From contig CAZVPD010000017.1 of assembly GCA_964628455.1 (NCBI GenBank), positions 1 to 37,803 of the forward strand: a stretch of 37,803 nucleotides of DNA, read 5' to 3'. The position numbers were made by a program, and so were the translations under genes. The DNA comes from JAQVWU01 sp964628455 (GTDB lineage Bacteria > Bacillota > Clostridia > Oscillospirales > CAG-272). Of the stretch, positions 17,000-24,989 are shown piece after piece; positions within the stretch are counted from its first letter, which is position 1, and every line of letters starts with the position of its first letter. Under the pieces are notes generated by a model that saw nothing but the letters and a program-made list of their open reading frames with translations, was not told the DNA's origin and made no database searches.

Positions 17000-17863
17000 T
17001 CAGCTCCATCTTTGTTTTTCGACAGACTGAATGCTGAAGAAAACAAAGATGAATATGACAGATATATAATAAATGACGGAGGTAATGTCGAATATGCCGG
17101 AAACGAAACTGCTGAAACGGTCATAGAGCGACAGCCACCCGAGGACGCTTGTGAATGTGCCGGAAAAAACCGAAGGGTTGAAAAAATACAGCACGAACAG
17201 GACGATCTCGCCGGCGATCGCAACGGCATACGCGACGGTGGAATTCTTCGTCATGTAATAGACGATGCCCGATATGGCCAGAAGGCAAAGCGTAAAGGCT
17301 ATGAAGGACGCAAGCGCGGTTCCGGGGATCAGCGCGGACAGCCCGTCCATCAGATAGGCAAGCAGGATCACGCCGAGGCTGAGAATGGCAGCGATGATCT
17401 GGCTTTCCGTCAGCGCGGACATAAACAGGCCTATCGCTATCAGAGCAGCGCCCAGCAGGAAGAATCCCAGGATCGCGCCGTAGGTCGCGGCAAGGTATAC
17501 CGTACCGTAAAACATCAGGATCAGCGGATACAGACAGATGATGCCTATCGGAATGGCAAGGACGGTCAGCATCGAAAAGTATTTGCCGAGAACGATATCC
17601 GTCACGCTGATCGGGAGAGAGAACAGAAGCTGGTCGGTCTTCTGGTGTTTTTCCTCCGCCAGTGCGCGCATGGTAAGGATCGGTATGATGAAAATAAAAG
17701 TGAAACCTGTCGAACTGAGCGAATATTCGAAATTCGGATAGCCTGATTTCAGATTCATCGCCGTGCAGAATATACCGGTGATCAGAAGCAGAAAGGCTAT
17801 GAAGATATATCCGGTCATGTTGTTGAAATACGAGCTTAACTCTTTTTTATAAACGGAAAGCAT
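17000..17863 (-). CDS. ABC-2-type permease, GldF/NosY-like
   Basis: 287 residues with six hydrophobic segments and the usual ABC-2 opening (MLSVYKKELSSYFNN, then a helix). FTFIFIIPILTMRALAEEKHQKTDQLLFSLPIS (~52-84) is the conserved loop of the GldF/NosY group. The start has GGAGG at 10 bases. It lies 15 bases after the ATPase gene and 13 before the GldG-like gene, so it forms the membrane channel of the exporter. Substrate unknown. Confidence 0.92.
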   Translation of the reverse strand: MLSVYKKELSSYFNNMTGYIFIAFLLLITGIFCTAMNLKSGYPNFEYSLSSTGFTFIFIIPILTMRALAEEKHQKTDQLLFSLPISVTDIVLGKYFSMLTVLAIPIGIICLYPLILMFYGTVYLAATYGAILGFFLLGAALIAIGLFMSALTESQIIAAILSLGVILLAYLMDGLSALIPGTALASFIAFTLCLLAISGIVYYMTKNSTVAYAVAIAGEIVLFVLYFFNPSVFSGTFTSVLGWLSLYDRFSSFVSGIFDITSVIYYISVIFIFVFFSIQSVEKQRWS

Positions 17864-17878
17864 AATGTGCCGTCCTCC

Positions 17879-19024
17879 TTATTTGAACAGCGGTTTGTAA
17901 TCGCCGCCGCTCTTTTTATCGCCGTCCTCTTTGCTGTCTTCTGCATTTTCTTCGTCTTCTTCTTCGTCATCCGCGTCTTCTTCGTCTTCTTCGGCGCCGG
18001 CGTCTTCCTCCGTACCGCCGTCTGCATCTTCGAATTCTTCGACAACCAGATTTTCACGGAGCTGCAGCGCGTCTTCCTTCACATCGTCGGGATCGGTGGT
18101 AAGACGGAGGAATACGTCCTCGAGCGTTATGATCTCGTTCACCATGTTGAGGATGGGATAACCGAGGCTGCTGAAGGCAAAAAAGACCGGTTCGCGTATG
18201 TCCGCATTGCGGTCGCTCTTGATGACGATGTTATAAACACCGGCGTCCTCCCTGGAAGGCATGATCTCGTATTCGAGAATGCCGGTGATCTCGTTGAGGG
18301 CCATTCTTATCTTTCCCTCTTCTCCGCGGACGGTCAGATCCATGGTTTTGTCTCCGGTGAGATAATTGGAAAGATTCTCCAGCGTATCGCTGGCGACAAG
18401 CCGGCCTTTTGATATGATCATCACATAATCGCAGATAGCGGAAACTTCGGGGAGGATATGGCTGCTCAGGATAACGGTCCGCTGTTCGCCCAGGGATTTT
18501 ATCAGAGCGCGGATCTCGATGATCTGCTTCGGGTCCAGTCCGACGGTAGGCTCGTCGAGAATGATGATTTCGGGGTTCCCGAGCATTGCCTGAGCTATCC
18601 CCACGCGCTGCCTGTAACCTTTGGAAAGATTCCTGATCAGTCTGTCCCGCACGTCGCCGATCTGGGTTTCGCCGATGACTTTTTCGATCTCTTCGGCAAG
18701 GTCGGCTTTTTTAAGCCCTTTTGCCGACCCGACGAAACGCAGGTATTCATACGGGGTCATTTCCGGATAAACGGGCGGCTGCTCCGGAAGGTATCCGATG
18801 TGCGATTTGGCTTCCTTCGGTTCTTCGAAAATATCATGTCCGTCGATCAGAACCTGCCCTTCGGTCGCTGCCAGGCAGCCGGTAATGATGTTCATGGTCG
18901 TGCTTTTGCCGGCTCCGTTCGGACCGAGGAAACCGTAGATCTTTCCCTTTTCGACAGTGAAATTCAAATTGCTGACAGCTGTGTGGCCGCCGTATTTTTT
19001 CGTCAGGTTTTTGACTTCGATCAA
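17879..19024 (-). CDS. ABC transporter ATPase, GldA-type, with acidic tail
   Basis: 381 residues. Walker A GPNGAGKST is at 34-42, the signature LSKGYRQR at 133-140, Walker B IIILDEPT at about 153-160 and the switch histidine in SSHI (H189). After the ATPase core comes a ~100-residue regulatory-like domain, then an extremely acidic tail from ~residue 328, almost all E and D with A and G, ending in a short KKSGGDYKPLFK. The tail is not part of the family. The start is TTG (19022-19024), 8 bases after GGAGG. It is the first gene of the exporter operon and supplies energy to the permease. Control probably involves the palindromes upstream. Confidence 0.93.
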   Translation of the reverse strand: MIEVKNLTKKYGGHTAVSNLNFTVEKGKIYGFLGPNGAGKSTTMNIITGCLAATEGQVLIDGHDIFEEPKEAKSHIGYLPEQPPVYPEMTPYEYLRFVGSAKGLKKADLAEEIEKVIGETQIGDVRDRLIRNLSKGYRQRVGIAQAMLGNPEIIILDEPTVGLDPKQIIEIRALIKSLGEQRTVILSSHILPEVSAICDYVMIISKGRLVASDTLENLSNYLTGDKTMDLTVRGEEGKIRMALNEITGILEYEIMPSREDAGVYNIVIKSDRNADIREPVFFAFSSLGYPILNMVNEIITLEDVFLRLTTDPDDVKEDALQLRENLVVEEFEDADGGTEEDAGAEEDEEDADDEEEDEENAEDSKEDGDKKSGGDYKPLFK

Positions 19025-19080
19025 TGCCTTATCCTCCGTTAGAATTTTTATGGAAACAAAAAATTACCTGCAGTATGATA

Positions 19081-19116
19081 ACATATTATAACATATTATA
19101 TTATGTTATAATATGT
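19081..19116. promoter_or_regulatory. 36-bp AT-rich palindrome, probable operator
   Basis: ACATATTATAACATA (19081-19095) and its exact reverse complement (19102-19116) are separated by 6 bases. The left half also contains ACATATTATA twice in tandem. It starts 57 bases upstream of the ABC operon start, and TATAAT-like boxes on the minus strand lie inside it. Position and symmetry suggest an operator for a dimeric regulator; no regulator gene is adjacent. Confidence 0.55.
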
Positions 19117-19185
19117 ATGTGATGGCCGTGTGATGAGTTTATATCATGAGTGAAAAAAATATATTAACTCCGTATTAATTGTTTG

Positions 19186-19237
19186 TTAACGATTTGGTCG
19201 GGTATCGTTAAAACATATGTAGTATAATAAACTACAT
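19186..19237. promoter_or_regulatory. Two nested palindromes before the PAQR gene
   Basis: TTAACGAT (19186-19193) pairs with ATCGTTAA (19204-19211), and ATGTAGT (19217-19223) pairs with ACTACAT (19231-19237). A TATAAT box (19223-19228) sits within the second palindrome, but I see no convincing -35 at the right distance. The arrangement fits a promoter covered by one or two operators for the gene at 19361. Confidence 0.45.
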
Positions 19238-19323
19238 GTAATCATATCGGCGCTCTGTCCGGCGGCTGCGATTCTATGATGACCGGCCTGCCGCAGGATG
19301 CCGCAACAAAATATTCCGAAGGG

Positions 19324-19348
19324 GTTTTTATCGTTTGCCGATAAAAAC
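19324..19348 (+). promoter_or_regulatory. Perfect hairpin just before the PAQR ribosome site
   Basis: GTTTTTATCG (19324-19333), the 5-base loop TTTGC and CGATAAAAAC (19339-19348) form a perfect 10-bp stem ending directly before AAGGGC (19349-19354) and ATG 19361. An AT-rich hairpin here could tune translation or act as a weak terminator with a T-poor tail. This is inferred from position only. Confidence 0.4.
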
Positions 19349-19360
19349 AAGGGCAGAAAC

Positions 19361-20059
19361 ATGGCAGAAACGCAAAATATCACGCAGACAAAAGAGCACA
19401 GGATTTCGATACCCGATTATACGCTGGCCGAGGAACTGATGAATTCGATCACGCACGGAATAGGCTCGCTGCTCGGAATCGCAGCTTTGGTTTTATGCGT
19501 TGTCCTTTCGGTCCTGCACGGCAATATCTGGGCCGTGGTCAGTTCCGCGATCTACGGTTCCGCGCTGGTCATTCTGTATACGATCTCCTCGGTCTACCAT
19601 GCCCTGAAGATCAACAAGGCCAAACGGGTGTTCCGCGTGATCGACCACTGCAGCATTTACCTGCTGATCGCGGGGACCTACACGCCCTATACCCTGGTCG
19701 CGCTGAGGAACGAATCGGTTTGGGGACTGTCGCCCGGCTGGATCCTTTTCGGCATCGTATGGGGTGCGGCTGCGATGGGCATTGTCTTTAACGCGGTCGA
19801 TATGAAAAAATTCCGTATTGTTTCCATGGTCACCTATATAGCGATGGGGTGGGTGATCGTTCTGGCGTCGGCTCCGCTCGCACGGGTCCTGGACGGAACA
19901 GGCATAGGCCTGCTTTTCGCCGGCGGCGTCGTCTATACCGTCGGGGCAATGTTCTATGCAGCCGGCAAGAAAATCAGGTTCATGCATTCGCTTTTCCATG
20001 TTTTCGTGCTTGCGGGCAGCGTGCTGCATTTCTTTTCGATTTTGCTGTATGTCCTTTGA
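19361..20059 (+). CDS. Hemolysin III / PAQR-family membrane protein
   Basis: 232 residues from ATG 19361 (weak AAGGG site). A longer start at 19298 would add 21 residues with no family support and would cover the hairpin. There are seven predicted membrane helices. Family motifs are present: EELMNSITHG in the N-terminal segment, VYHAL plus VIDHCSIYLLIAGTYTP in the middle, and HSLFHVFVLAGSVLHF near the end, which supplies the conserved metal-site histidines. Bacterial members (YqfA/TrhA, formerly hemolysin III) are linked to membrane fluidity and lipid homeostasis rather than proven haemolysis. It is monocistronic, with a complex upstream region. Confidence 0.93.
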   Translation: MAETQNITQTKEHRISIPDYTLAEELMNSITHGIGSLLGIAALVLCVVLSVLHGNIWAVVSSAIYGSALVILYTISSVYHALKINKAKRVFRVIDHCSIYLLIAGTYTPYTLVALRNESVWGLSPGWILFGIVWGAAAMGIVFNAVDMKKFRIVSMVTYIAMGWVIVLASAPLARVLDGTGIGLLFAGGVVYTVGAMFYAAGKKIRFMHSLFHVFVLAGSVLHFFSILLYVL

Positions 20060-20082
20060 AAACAAAGGCCGGCTGTTTACGA

Positions 20083-20111
20083 TTGACATGAAGTCCCGGA
20101 TGCGCTATAAT
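20083..20111 (+). promoter_or_regulatory. Consensus promoter of the rRNA methyltransferase gene
   Basis: TTGACA (20083-20088), a 17-base spacer and TATAAT (20106-20111) match consensus fully. It lies 24 bases after the PAQR stop and gives a leader of about 150 bases before ATG 20270. Confidence 0.88.
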
Positions 20112-20121
20112 CAGAAGGGAG

Positions 20122-20250
20122 ATCCGGCATCCTGCTTATCCGGAAAAGCCGGCAGGCGGATGTCCGAAGGATGAGTATGCACGGCGCAAAAATACACGGA
20201 ACGGCTGACCGTAACCGAAAGGCGAAATTCGGGGGAGATCAGGGATGATC
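20122..20250 (+). promoter_or_regulatory. Structured 5' leader of the rRNA methyltransferase mRNA
   Basis: Three hairpins can be drawn. At 20122-20161, ATCCG, CCTGC and CGG pair with CCG, GCAGG and CGGAT, all bulges falling on the 5' side, capped by AAAAG. At 20215-20232, CCGAA pairs with TTCGG. At 20237-20250, GATCA and TGATC are closed by GGGA, a GNRA-type loop. The first begins almost at the expected transcript start. No known riboswitch class is recognised. Confidence 0.4.
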
Positions 20251-20269
20251 CGGGATATAGGAAGAATGT

Positions 20270-21454
20270 ATGAGCGAACTTTTTCATTATGTAGCCACCT
20301 GTCTGTTCGGCCTTGAAAAATTTGTCGGGGAGGAAATTGAAGCTCTGGGATACCGGCGTCTGGAAACCGCGGACGGCAGGATCACTTTTGAGGGGGACAT
20401 CCATGCGATCGCGCGCTGCAACATCGGACTGCGCACGGCCGAACGCGTTTATATTAAAATGGGCGAGTTCAGCGCGCTGAGTTTCAACGATCTTTTCGAG
20501 GGCACCAGAGCCCTGCCGTGGGAGAGGTGGATCGGACGGGACGATATGTTTCCCGTCAAAGGGCATTCGATCCAGTCGCTGCTTCACAGCATTCCCGACT
20601 GCCAGAGCATCGTTAAAAAAGCCGTCGCGGAACGGCTTAAATCGGAATATGCGGCCGACTGGTTTAAGGAAGAGGGCTCGAAATATCAGATAGAATTTTT
20701 TATTTTAAAAAACCGCGCCGTCCTGATGATCGATACCTCGGGAGCTCCTCTTCATAAAAGAGGATACCGCCCCTCAGCGGGGCTTGCTCCGCTGAGGGAA
20801 ACACTGGCTGCTGCGATGGTCAAGATCGCCCGTCCGATGGAGCATGTATTGCTTTGGGATCCTTTCGCCGGATCGGGGACGATACCGCTCGAAGCGGCGC
20901 TGTTGATGACCCATACGGCGCCCGGACTCGGCAGGTCTTTTGTCTCGGAGGATTTCATCGACATACCCGCCGATTCCTTCGCGAACGCGCGGGAAGAGGC
21001 AAAAGCAGCGGTCAAAACAGACTCTTCCTTTGAAGCGTTTGCATCGGACAACGACCGGAATATGGTGGAGATCGCCAAAGCGAATGTCAGGCGCGCCGGG
21101 ATGGAAAAGTATGTAAAATGTTTTCACCGGAACGCCCTTGACATAGAAACCAAAGGCAGAAGGGGAACCGTCGTATGCAATCCGCCGTATGGCGAAAGGC
21201 TGCTCGACAGGGAAAAGATTGCCGAATTATACGGAAATATGGGAAAGGCATTCGCCAGACTCGACCGCTGGCAGATCTATATCATATCGTCGGCCGAGGA
21301 TTTCGAAAAGCTGTACGGGCGGCGTGCCGATAACACACGCAAATTATACAACGGAATGATAAAGTGTTATTATTATCAGTTTTATAAGACGGATGATGTC
21401 AAAAAAAGCCGGCCGGATCCGGAAAGAAACGCAAAAAACATAAAAAACAAATAG
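20270..21454 (+). CDS. THUMP-domain 23S rRNA (guanine-N2) methyltransferase, YpsC/RlmL-type
   Basis: 394 residues. The N-terminus has a ferredoxin-like plus THUMP region (ATCLFGLEKFVGEEIEALGY to ~155, including RTAERVYIKMGEF). A Rossmann methyltransferase domain follows, with the SAM motif DPFAGSGT at 197-204, an acidic SDND near 259-262 and the catalytic NPPYGER at 304-310. This set defines the YpsC/RlmL N-domain family that methylates a guanine N2 in 23S rRNA (G2445-like). The C-terminal ~20 residues are lysine/asparagine-rich. The start has an AGGAAGA site. It is transcribed alone from the promoter at 20083 and ends at a bidirectional terminator. Confidence 0.94.
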   Translation: MSELFHYVATCLFGLEKFVGEEIEALGYRRLETADGRITFEGDIHAIARCNIGLRTAERVYIKMGEFSALSFNDLFEGTRALPWERWIGRDDMFPVKGHSIQSLLHSIPDCQSIVKKAVAERLKSEYAADWFKEEGSKYQIEFFILKNRAVLMIDTSGAPLHKRGYRPSAGLAPLRETLAAAMVKIARPMEHVLLWDPFAGSGTIPLEAALLMTHTAPGLGRSFVSEDFIDIPADSFANAREEAKAAVKTDSSFEAFASDNDRNMVEIAKANVRRAGMEKYVKCFHRNALDIETKGRRGTVVCNPPYGERLLDREKIAELYGNMGKAFARLDRWQIYIISSAEDFEKLYGRRADNTRKLYNGMIKCYYYQFYKTDDVKKSRPDPERNAKNIKNK

Positions 21455-21465
21455 AAAACACAAAA

Positions 21466-21519
21466 AAATCCTTCATACAAAATATTCGGACATCTGCCGG
21501 ATCTTTGTATGAAGGATTT
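21466..21519. terminator. Bidirectional rho-independent terminator
   Basis: A perfect 16-bp inverted repeat (AAATCCTTCATACAAA at 21466-21481 and its complement at 21504-21519) has an A-run before it and a T-rich stretch after it. It separates the convergent rRNA methyltransferase and acyl-CoA synthetase genes. Confidence 0.9.
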
Positions 21520-21525
21520 ACTTTT

Positions 21526-23235
21526 TCAGCCGCGGATGCTTGAGCGCTTTATTTTCTTTGAAGTCGTCTTGTCAAATTCGATCGAACGCAGCACAACTTT
21601 CTGTATCTGTTTATAGGAGGGAAGCGAACGGCAGACAGCGGCGATATCCTGTTTTAATATGTCTATGGGATTGGCGACTTTCATTTCATTCAGTTTTTCT
21701 TCGTTTAAATAAGCTTCGGCGCACAGGGCGTTTTCGCTTCCGGTATCGTCCTTCAGAGCGTAGACAACGACTTCCGTAACATAAGGGATGGACATGATAT
21801 AATTTTCGATCTCTTCGGGGTATATGTTCTTGCCGTTGCTGAGCACGATCAGGTTCTTTTTTCTGCCTGTGATCAACAGCTGGCCTTTTTCATTCATGAT
21901 ACCGTAGTCACCCGTGTAAAACCATCCGTCTTTTAATACACGGGCGGTCTCTTCGGGATTTTTATAATATCCGAGCATGACCGTATCGCCTTTGACGCAG
22001 ATCTCGCCGACGCCTTCGTTGACTTTTCCTTCGTCTTCGGAGACATCGATTTTTATTTCGATACAGGGCAGTTTCACACCTGTCGTCCTGAAATCATTGA
22101 AATGATCCCGGTTGGCGGAAACCAGCGGAGAACACTCGGTTATACCGTATCCGTTGATCAGATCAATCCCGATGGCATCGAAAAACTCACCTATTTCGGG
22201 GCGTATCGGAGCACCCCCGCAGACGATTTTCCGGAGCCGTCCGCCGAACGATTCGTGGATCGTGCCGAACAGTTTCCGGCGCACATCGATCCCCGCGCCG
22301 CGCAGGACGTTTGAAACGCCGATCAGAATTTTAAGCGCTCCGTCTTTTTTCCCTTCTTTGGCGGTCTGCCAGATTTTCTTGTAGAAAGCTTCGGCAAACG
22401 CGGGAACAAGATAGAGATAGGACGGTTTGAACAGCTGAAGATTTTTCAGCACATTGCGTATTTTATCGTTGATGCAGATGGTGGAATGCATATGAAGGGA
22501 GACAAGCAGGCCGCAGACCGACTCGTAGGTGTGGTGGTAGGGAAGCACCGAAAGGCAGGTGTCGTATACCGTTGAGATCTGAAGGCCGTAATATACGCAG
22601 GAGACAAGGTTATGTTCGGACAGCATGACGCCTTTGGACATCCCGGTGGTTCCCGAGGTATAGACAAGCATCTTGAGTATGTCCGGATCGCTTTTCTGTG
22701 AAAGATACGGGGAGGGGTCCGCTGCTGCGGATATGCGTCCTTCCGCGATAAAAGTGTCGAAGGACATATATTTTCCGTCGGATTTCTTTCGGTCGAAGCC
22801 GATAAAATGACGGATCTTACCCAGACGCGCATTGTTTTCGCTCAGAATTTTTTCAAAGGATTCCGAATAAAAGACAGCTTCGCTGTCGCTGTTCTCGATC
22901 ACGTTGATGATGTCGTTGGGCGGGAGTTCTTTGTCGATCGGGACGAAAACGCCGGTGCATCCGAGCATGGCGAGATAGGTGACCACCCACTTATAACAGT
23001 TTTCCCCTATGCAGGCTACATGCAGTCCCGACAGCCCGAGAGAGGTAAGGGCGCAGCCCAGAGCCGTCACATCCGAATAGAATGCTTTGTATGATATTTC
23101 GGTTACGGAATTATCCTCGTTTTTAAATTTAAAGGCGATTTTATCGCCTGCTTCTTTTACGGCGATCGTAAGCATCTGTTTGAAATCGGAGAACGGTGTC
23201 ACGTTGTATAACGGGTAGTTCGTTTGTTTTTTCAT
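21526..23235 (-). CDS. AMP-forming acyl-CoA synthetase (long-chain type)
   Basis: 569 residues with the full ANL-superfamily motif set: phosphate loop TSGTTGMSKG at 193-202, GYGITECSPL at 362-371, TGD at 441-443 and GRKKNLIVLSNGKNIYPEE at 457-475. The C-terminal domain ends in TTSKKIKR, where the catalytic lysine lies. The order and YYKNPEET pattern match long-chain fatty acyl-CoA ligases of Firmicutes. It would activate a carboxylic acid with ATP and load it onto CoA (or an acyl carrier) in the cytoplasm. The start has GGAG and a consensus promoter upstream. It is a single-gene unit. Substrate chain length is not visible from sequence. Confidence 0.9.
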   Translation of the reverse strand: MKKQTNYPLYNVTPFSDFKQMLTIAVKEAGDKIAFKFKNEDNSVTEISYKAFYSDVTALGCALTSLGLSGLHVACIGENCYKWVVTYLAMLGCTGVFVPIDKELPPNDIINVIENSDSEAVFYSESFEKILSENNARLGKIRHFIGFDRKKSDGKYMSFDTFIAEGRISAAADPSPYLSQKSDPDILKMLVYTSGTTGMSKGVMLSEHNLVSCVYYGLQISTVYDTCLSVLPYHHTYESVCGLLVSLHMHSTICINDKIRNVLKNLQLFKPSYLYLVPAFAEAFYKKIWQTAKEGKKDGALKILIGVSNVLRGAGIDVRRKLFGTIHESFGGRLRKIVCGGAPIRPEIGEFFDAIGIDLINGYGITECSPLVSANRDHFNDFRTTGVKLPCIEIKIDVSEDEGKVNEGVGEICVKGDTVMLGYYKNPEETARVLKDGWFYTGDYGIMNEKGQLLITGRKKNLIVLSNGKNIYPEEIENYIMSIPYVTEVVVYALKDDTGSENALCAEAYLNEEKLNEMKVANPIDILKQDIAAVCRSLPSYKQIQKVVLRSIEFDKTTSKKIKRSSIRG

Positions 23236-23297
23236 ATCCGGGTCTCCTTATTTTATTCGGATTTTGATTTTTACGGTCACATATAGTATTCAAAACT

Positions 23298-23326
23298 ATT
23301 ATAACAGGTAAGTATTCTGTTGTCAA
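23298..23326 (-). promoter_or_regulatory. Consensus promoter of the acyl-CoA synthetase gene
   Basis: On the minus strand, TTGACA (23326-23321), 17 bases and TATAAT (23303-23298) match consensus. Two AGTATTC direct repeats (23285-23291, 23311-23317) and an ATAGT/ACTAT inverted repeat (23283-23299) overlap the -10 region and may bind a repressor. Confidence 0.85.
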
Positions 23327-23457
23327 TAAATATTTCAATTGTTATCGCCGTACCTTTTACCGGCTGACGGGAAAATTCAAGGACAATATAATACCCGAAC
23401 CGCGATATACGGTTTTGCGTTTTTTTCCGGACACCCGGCGCCGTTTTCATATTTTCG

Positions 23458-23486
23458 TTGACGGGAGATCAAAAATATGCTATGAT
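23458..23486 (+). promoter_or_regulatory. Promoter of the DUF1836/EamA pair
   Basis: TTGACG (23458-23463), a 17-base spacer and TATGAT (23481-23486) lie 39 bases before ATG 23526. Two mismatches to consensus in total. Confidence 0.75.
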
Positions 23487-23525
23487 GATCTGACAAAAGA
23501 ATATTTAAGGATTGACGGAGTCAGC

Positions 23526-24047
23526 ATGTATACGATTGACGATATTATCGGTTATCATTGTCCGCGCTGGAATGAACTGCCCGATATTGATCTGTATATG
23601 GATCAGGTTTTGATTTTTATCGAAAAGAACACCGCTGTATTTGCCGAAAGCGGAAAATTCAAATCCCTGACCAAAACGATGATCAATAATTATGTCAAGC
23701 AGAAAAAGATAAAGCCCCCCCATAATAAGCGCTATAACAGGACCCATCTGGCGTTTTTTATGGTCGTCGGTATTTTAAAGCGTTTCATGAGCCTTTCCGA
23801 AATAAGCGACGGCATCATTACGGTCCGCGCACAGCATACGCCGGAAGAAGCGTATAACCTGTTTTGCGTCGTCTTTGAAACTTCGCTCCGGAATATTTTT
23901 CTCGGCGAAAGCAGTACGGGAAACGAAAAGTTATCCGACGACGCCGCTCTGATCAAGGCTGTCACGTCGGCATACGCCAATATGCTGTATGCGCGTTACA
24001 TCATCTTTACGAATTCAAGGGATCAGAAGCAGGAAAAACAGGTATGA
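23526..24047 (+). CDS. DUF1836 domain protein, probable DNA-binding regulator
   Basis: 173 residues from ATG 23526, preceded by ACGGAG. Earlier frames overlap the promoter. ELPDIDLYMDQVLIFIEKN and LTKTMINNYVKQKKIKPP followed by YNRTHLAFFMVVGILKRFMSLSEI are the conserved DUF1836 blocks. The TMINNYVKQ-x-KI-P-KRY pattern resembles a MerR-like winged helix-turn-helix, so DNA binding is likely though not shown for the family. It overlaps the EamA transporter gene by ATGA, so it may control or report on that transporter. Confidence 0.9.
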   Translation: MYTIDDIIGYHCPRWNELPDIDLYMDQVLIFIEKNTAVFAESGKFKSLTKTMINNYVKQKKIKPPHNKRYNRTHLAFFMVVGILKRFMSLSEISDGIITVRAQHTPEEAYNLFCVVFETSLRNIFLGESSTGNEKLSDDAALIKAVTSAYANMLYARYIIFTNSRDQKQEKQV

Positions 24048-24988
24048 CCGGAGAAAACAAAAGAAAAGCGGCCGGGTCCGCGGATCACAGTCTGCGCGGA
24101 AGCGCCACGCTGCTGGTCACCGCGCTGATATGGGGCGCGGCTTTCGTAGCCCAGTCGGTCGGTATGGAATATGTCGGACCGTTCACCTTCAACTTCGTCC
24201 GTTCGATGATCGGCGGCATCGTTCTCATCCCCTCTCTGTTTTTACTGGACAGAATGAAATTGACGAAGGCGCCCAAAGGAAGGGCTCAGGTAAAGCAGCT
24301 TGCCGTCGGCGGACTGATCTGCGGTGTTTTGCTCTTCGCAGCCTCTTCCGCGCAGCAGATCGGCATTGTTACGACGACGGCCGGCAAAGCCGGCTTTATT
24401 ACGGCGCTTTATATCGTGCTTGTGCCGGTCATAGGCATATTCCTGGGGCACAGGCCGACATATCTGGTCTGGACCGGTGTGGCTGTGGCTACCGCAGGGA
24501 TGTACCTGCTGTGCATAAACGAGGCGTTCACCGTAAACGGCGGGGATATGATGGTCCTTGTCTGTGCGCTGTTTTTTTCTTTTCATATCCTTGTGATCGA
24601 TTATTTCGCGGATAAGGTGGACTGCGTCCGCATGTCCTGCATACAGTTCTTTGTCACGGGCATCCTGTCCGGCATTTTGGCCTTCATCTTCGAACAGCCC
24701 GATATCGGGTCTTTGTGGGCCTGCCGCGGGGCGCTCTTGTATGCCGGCGTTCTGTCGTCGGGAGTCGCGTATACCCTGCAGATCGTGGGGCAGAAGGAAA
24801 CCAAACCGGTCTTAGCGTCGCTGATCATGAGTCTTGAGTCGGTCTTTGCCGCGCTTGCCGGCGTTGTCCTGCTCGGAGAGCGGTTTTCGCCGAGAGAAGC
24901 AGCCGGCTGTGTTTTGATCCTGGCGGCGGTCATCATGGCGCAGTTGAAGGATTTCGGTACGCTTAAACGGGACCGCAGCGGTATATAA
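24044..24988 (+). CDS. EamA/DMT-family transporter
   Basis: 314 residues with ten hydrophobic segments in two homologous halves. TLLVTALIWGAAFVAQ in the first EamA unit and LSSGVAYTLQIVGQ followed by ASLIMSLESVFAALAGVVLLGE in the second are signatures of the drug/metabolite transporter superfamily (RhaT/YdcZ-like exporters). It would move a small metabolite across the cytoplasmic membrane, probably outward. Its start is inside the stop of the DUF1836 gene. Substrate cannot be told. Confidence 0.93.
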   Translation: MTGENKRKAAGSADHSLRGSATLLVTALIWGAAFVAQSVGMEYVGPFTFNFVRSMIGGIVLIPSLFLLDRMKLTKAPKGRAQVKQLAVGGLICGVLLFAASSAQQIGIVTTTAGKAGFITALYIVLVPVIGIFLGHRPTYLVWTGVAVATAGMYLLCINEAFTVNGGDMMVLVCALFFSFHILVIDYFADKVDCVRMSCIQFFVTGILSGILAFIFEQPDIGSLWACRGALLYAGVLSSGVAYTLQIVGQKETKPVLASLIMSLESVFAALAGVVLLGERFSPREAAGCVLILAAVIMAQLKDFGTLKRDRSGI

Positions 24989-24989
24989 T

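Noticed and set aside
16987..17229. Longer N-terminus for the GldG-like protein
   Set aside because: It would overlap the permease gene by over 200 bases. The ATG at 16986 has a GGAGGT site and directly precedes the anchor helix.
16949..17746. 265-codon plus-strand frame
   Set aside because: Antisense to the GldG start and the ABC-2 permease. Its polar, Asp/Arg/Gln-rich product is the expected mirror of a hydrophobic membrane gene.
20118..20269. RNase P RNA upstream of the YpsC-type gene
   Set aside because: Bacillus has rnpB in this place, but the space here is about 150 bases and the conserved RNase P core sequences are absent.
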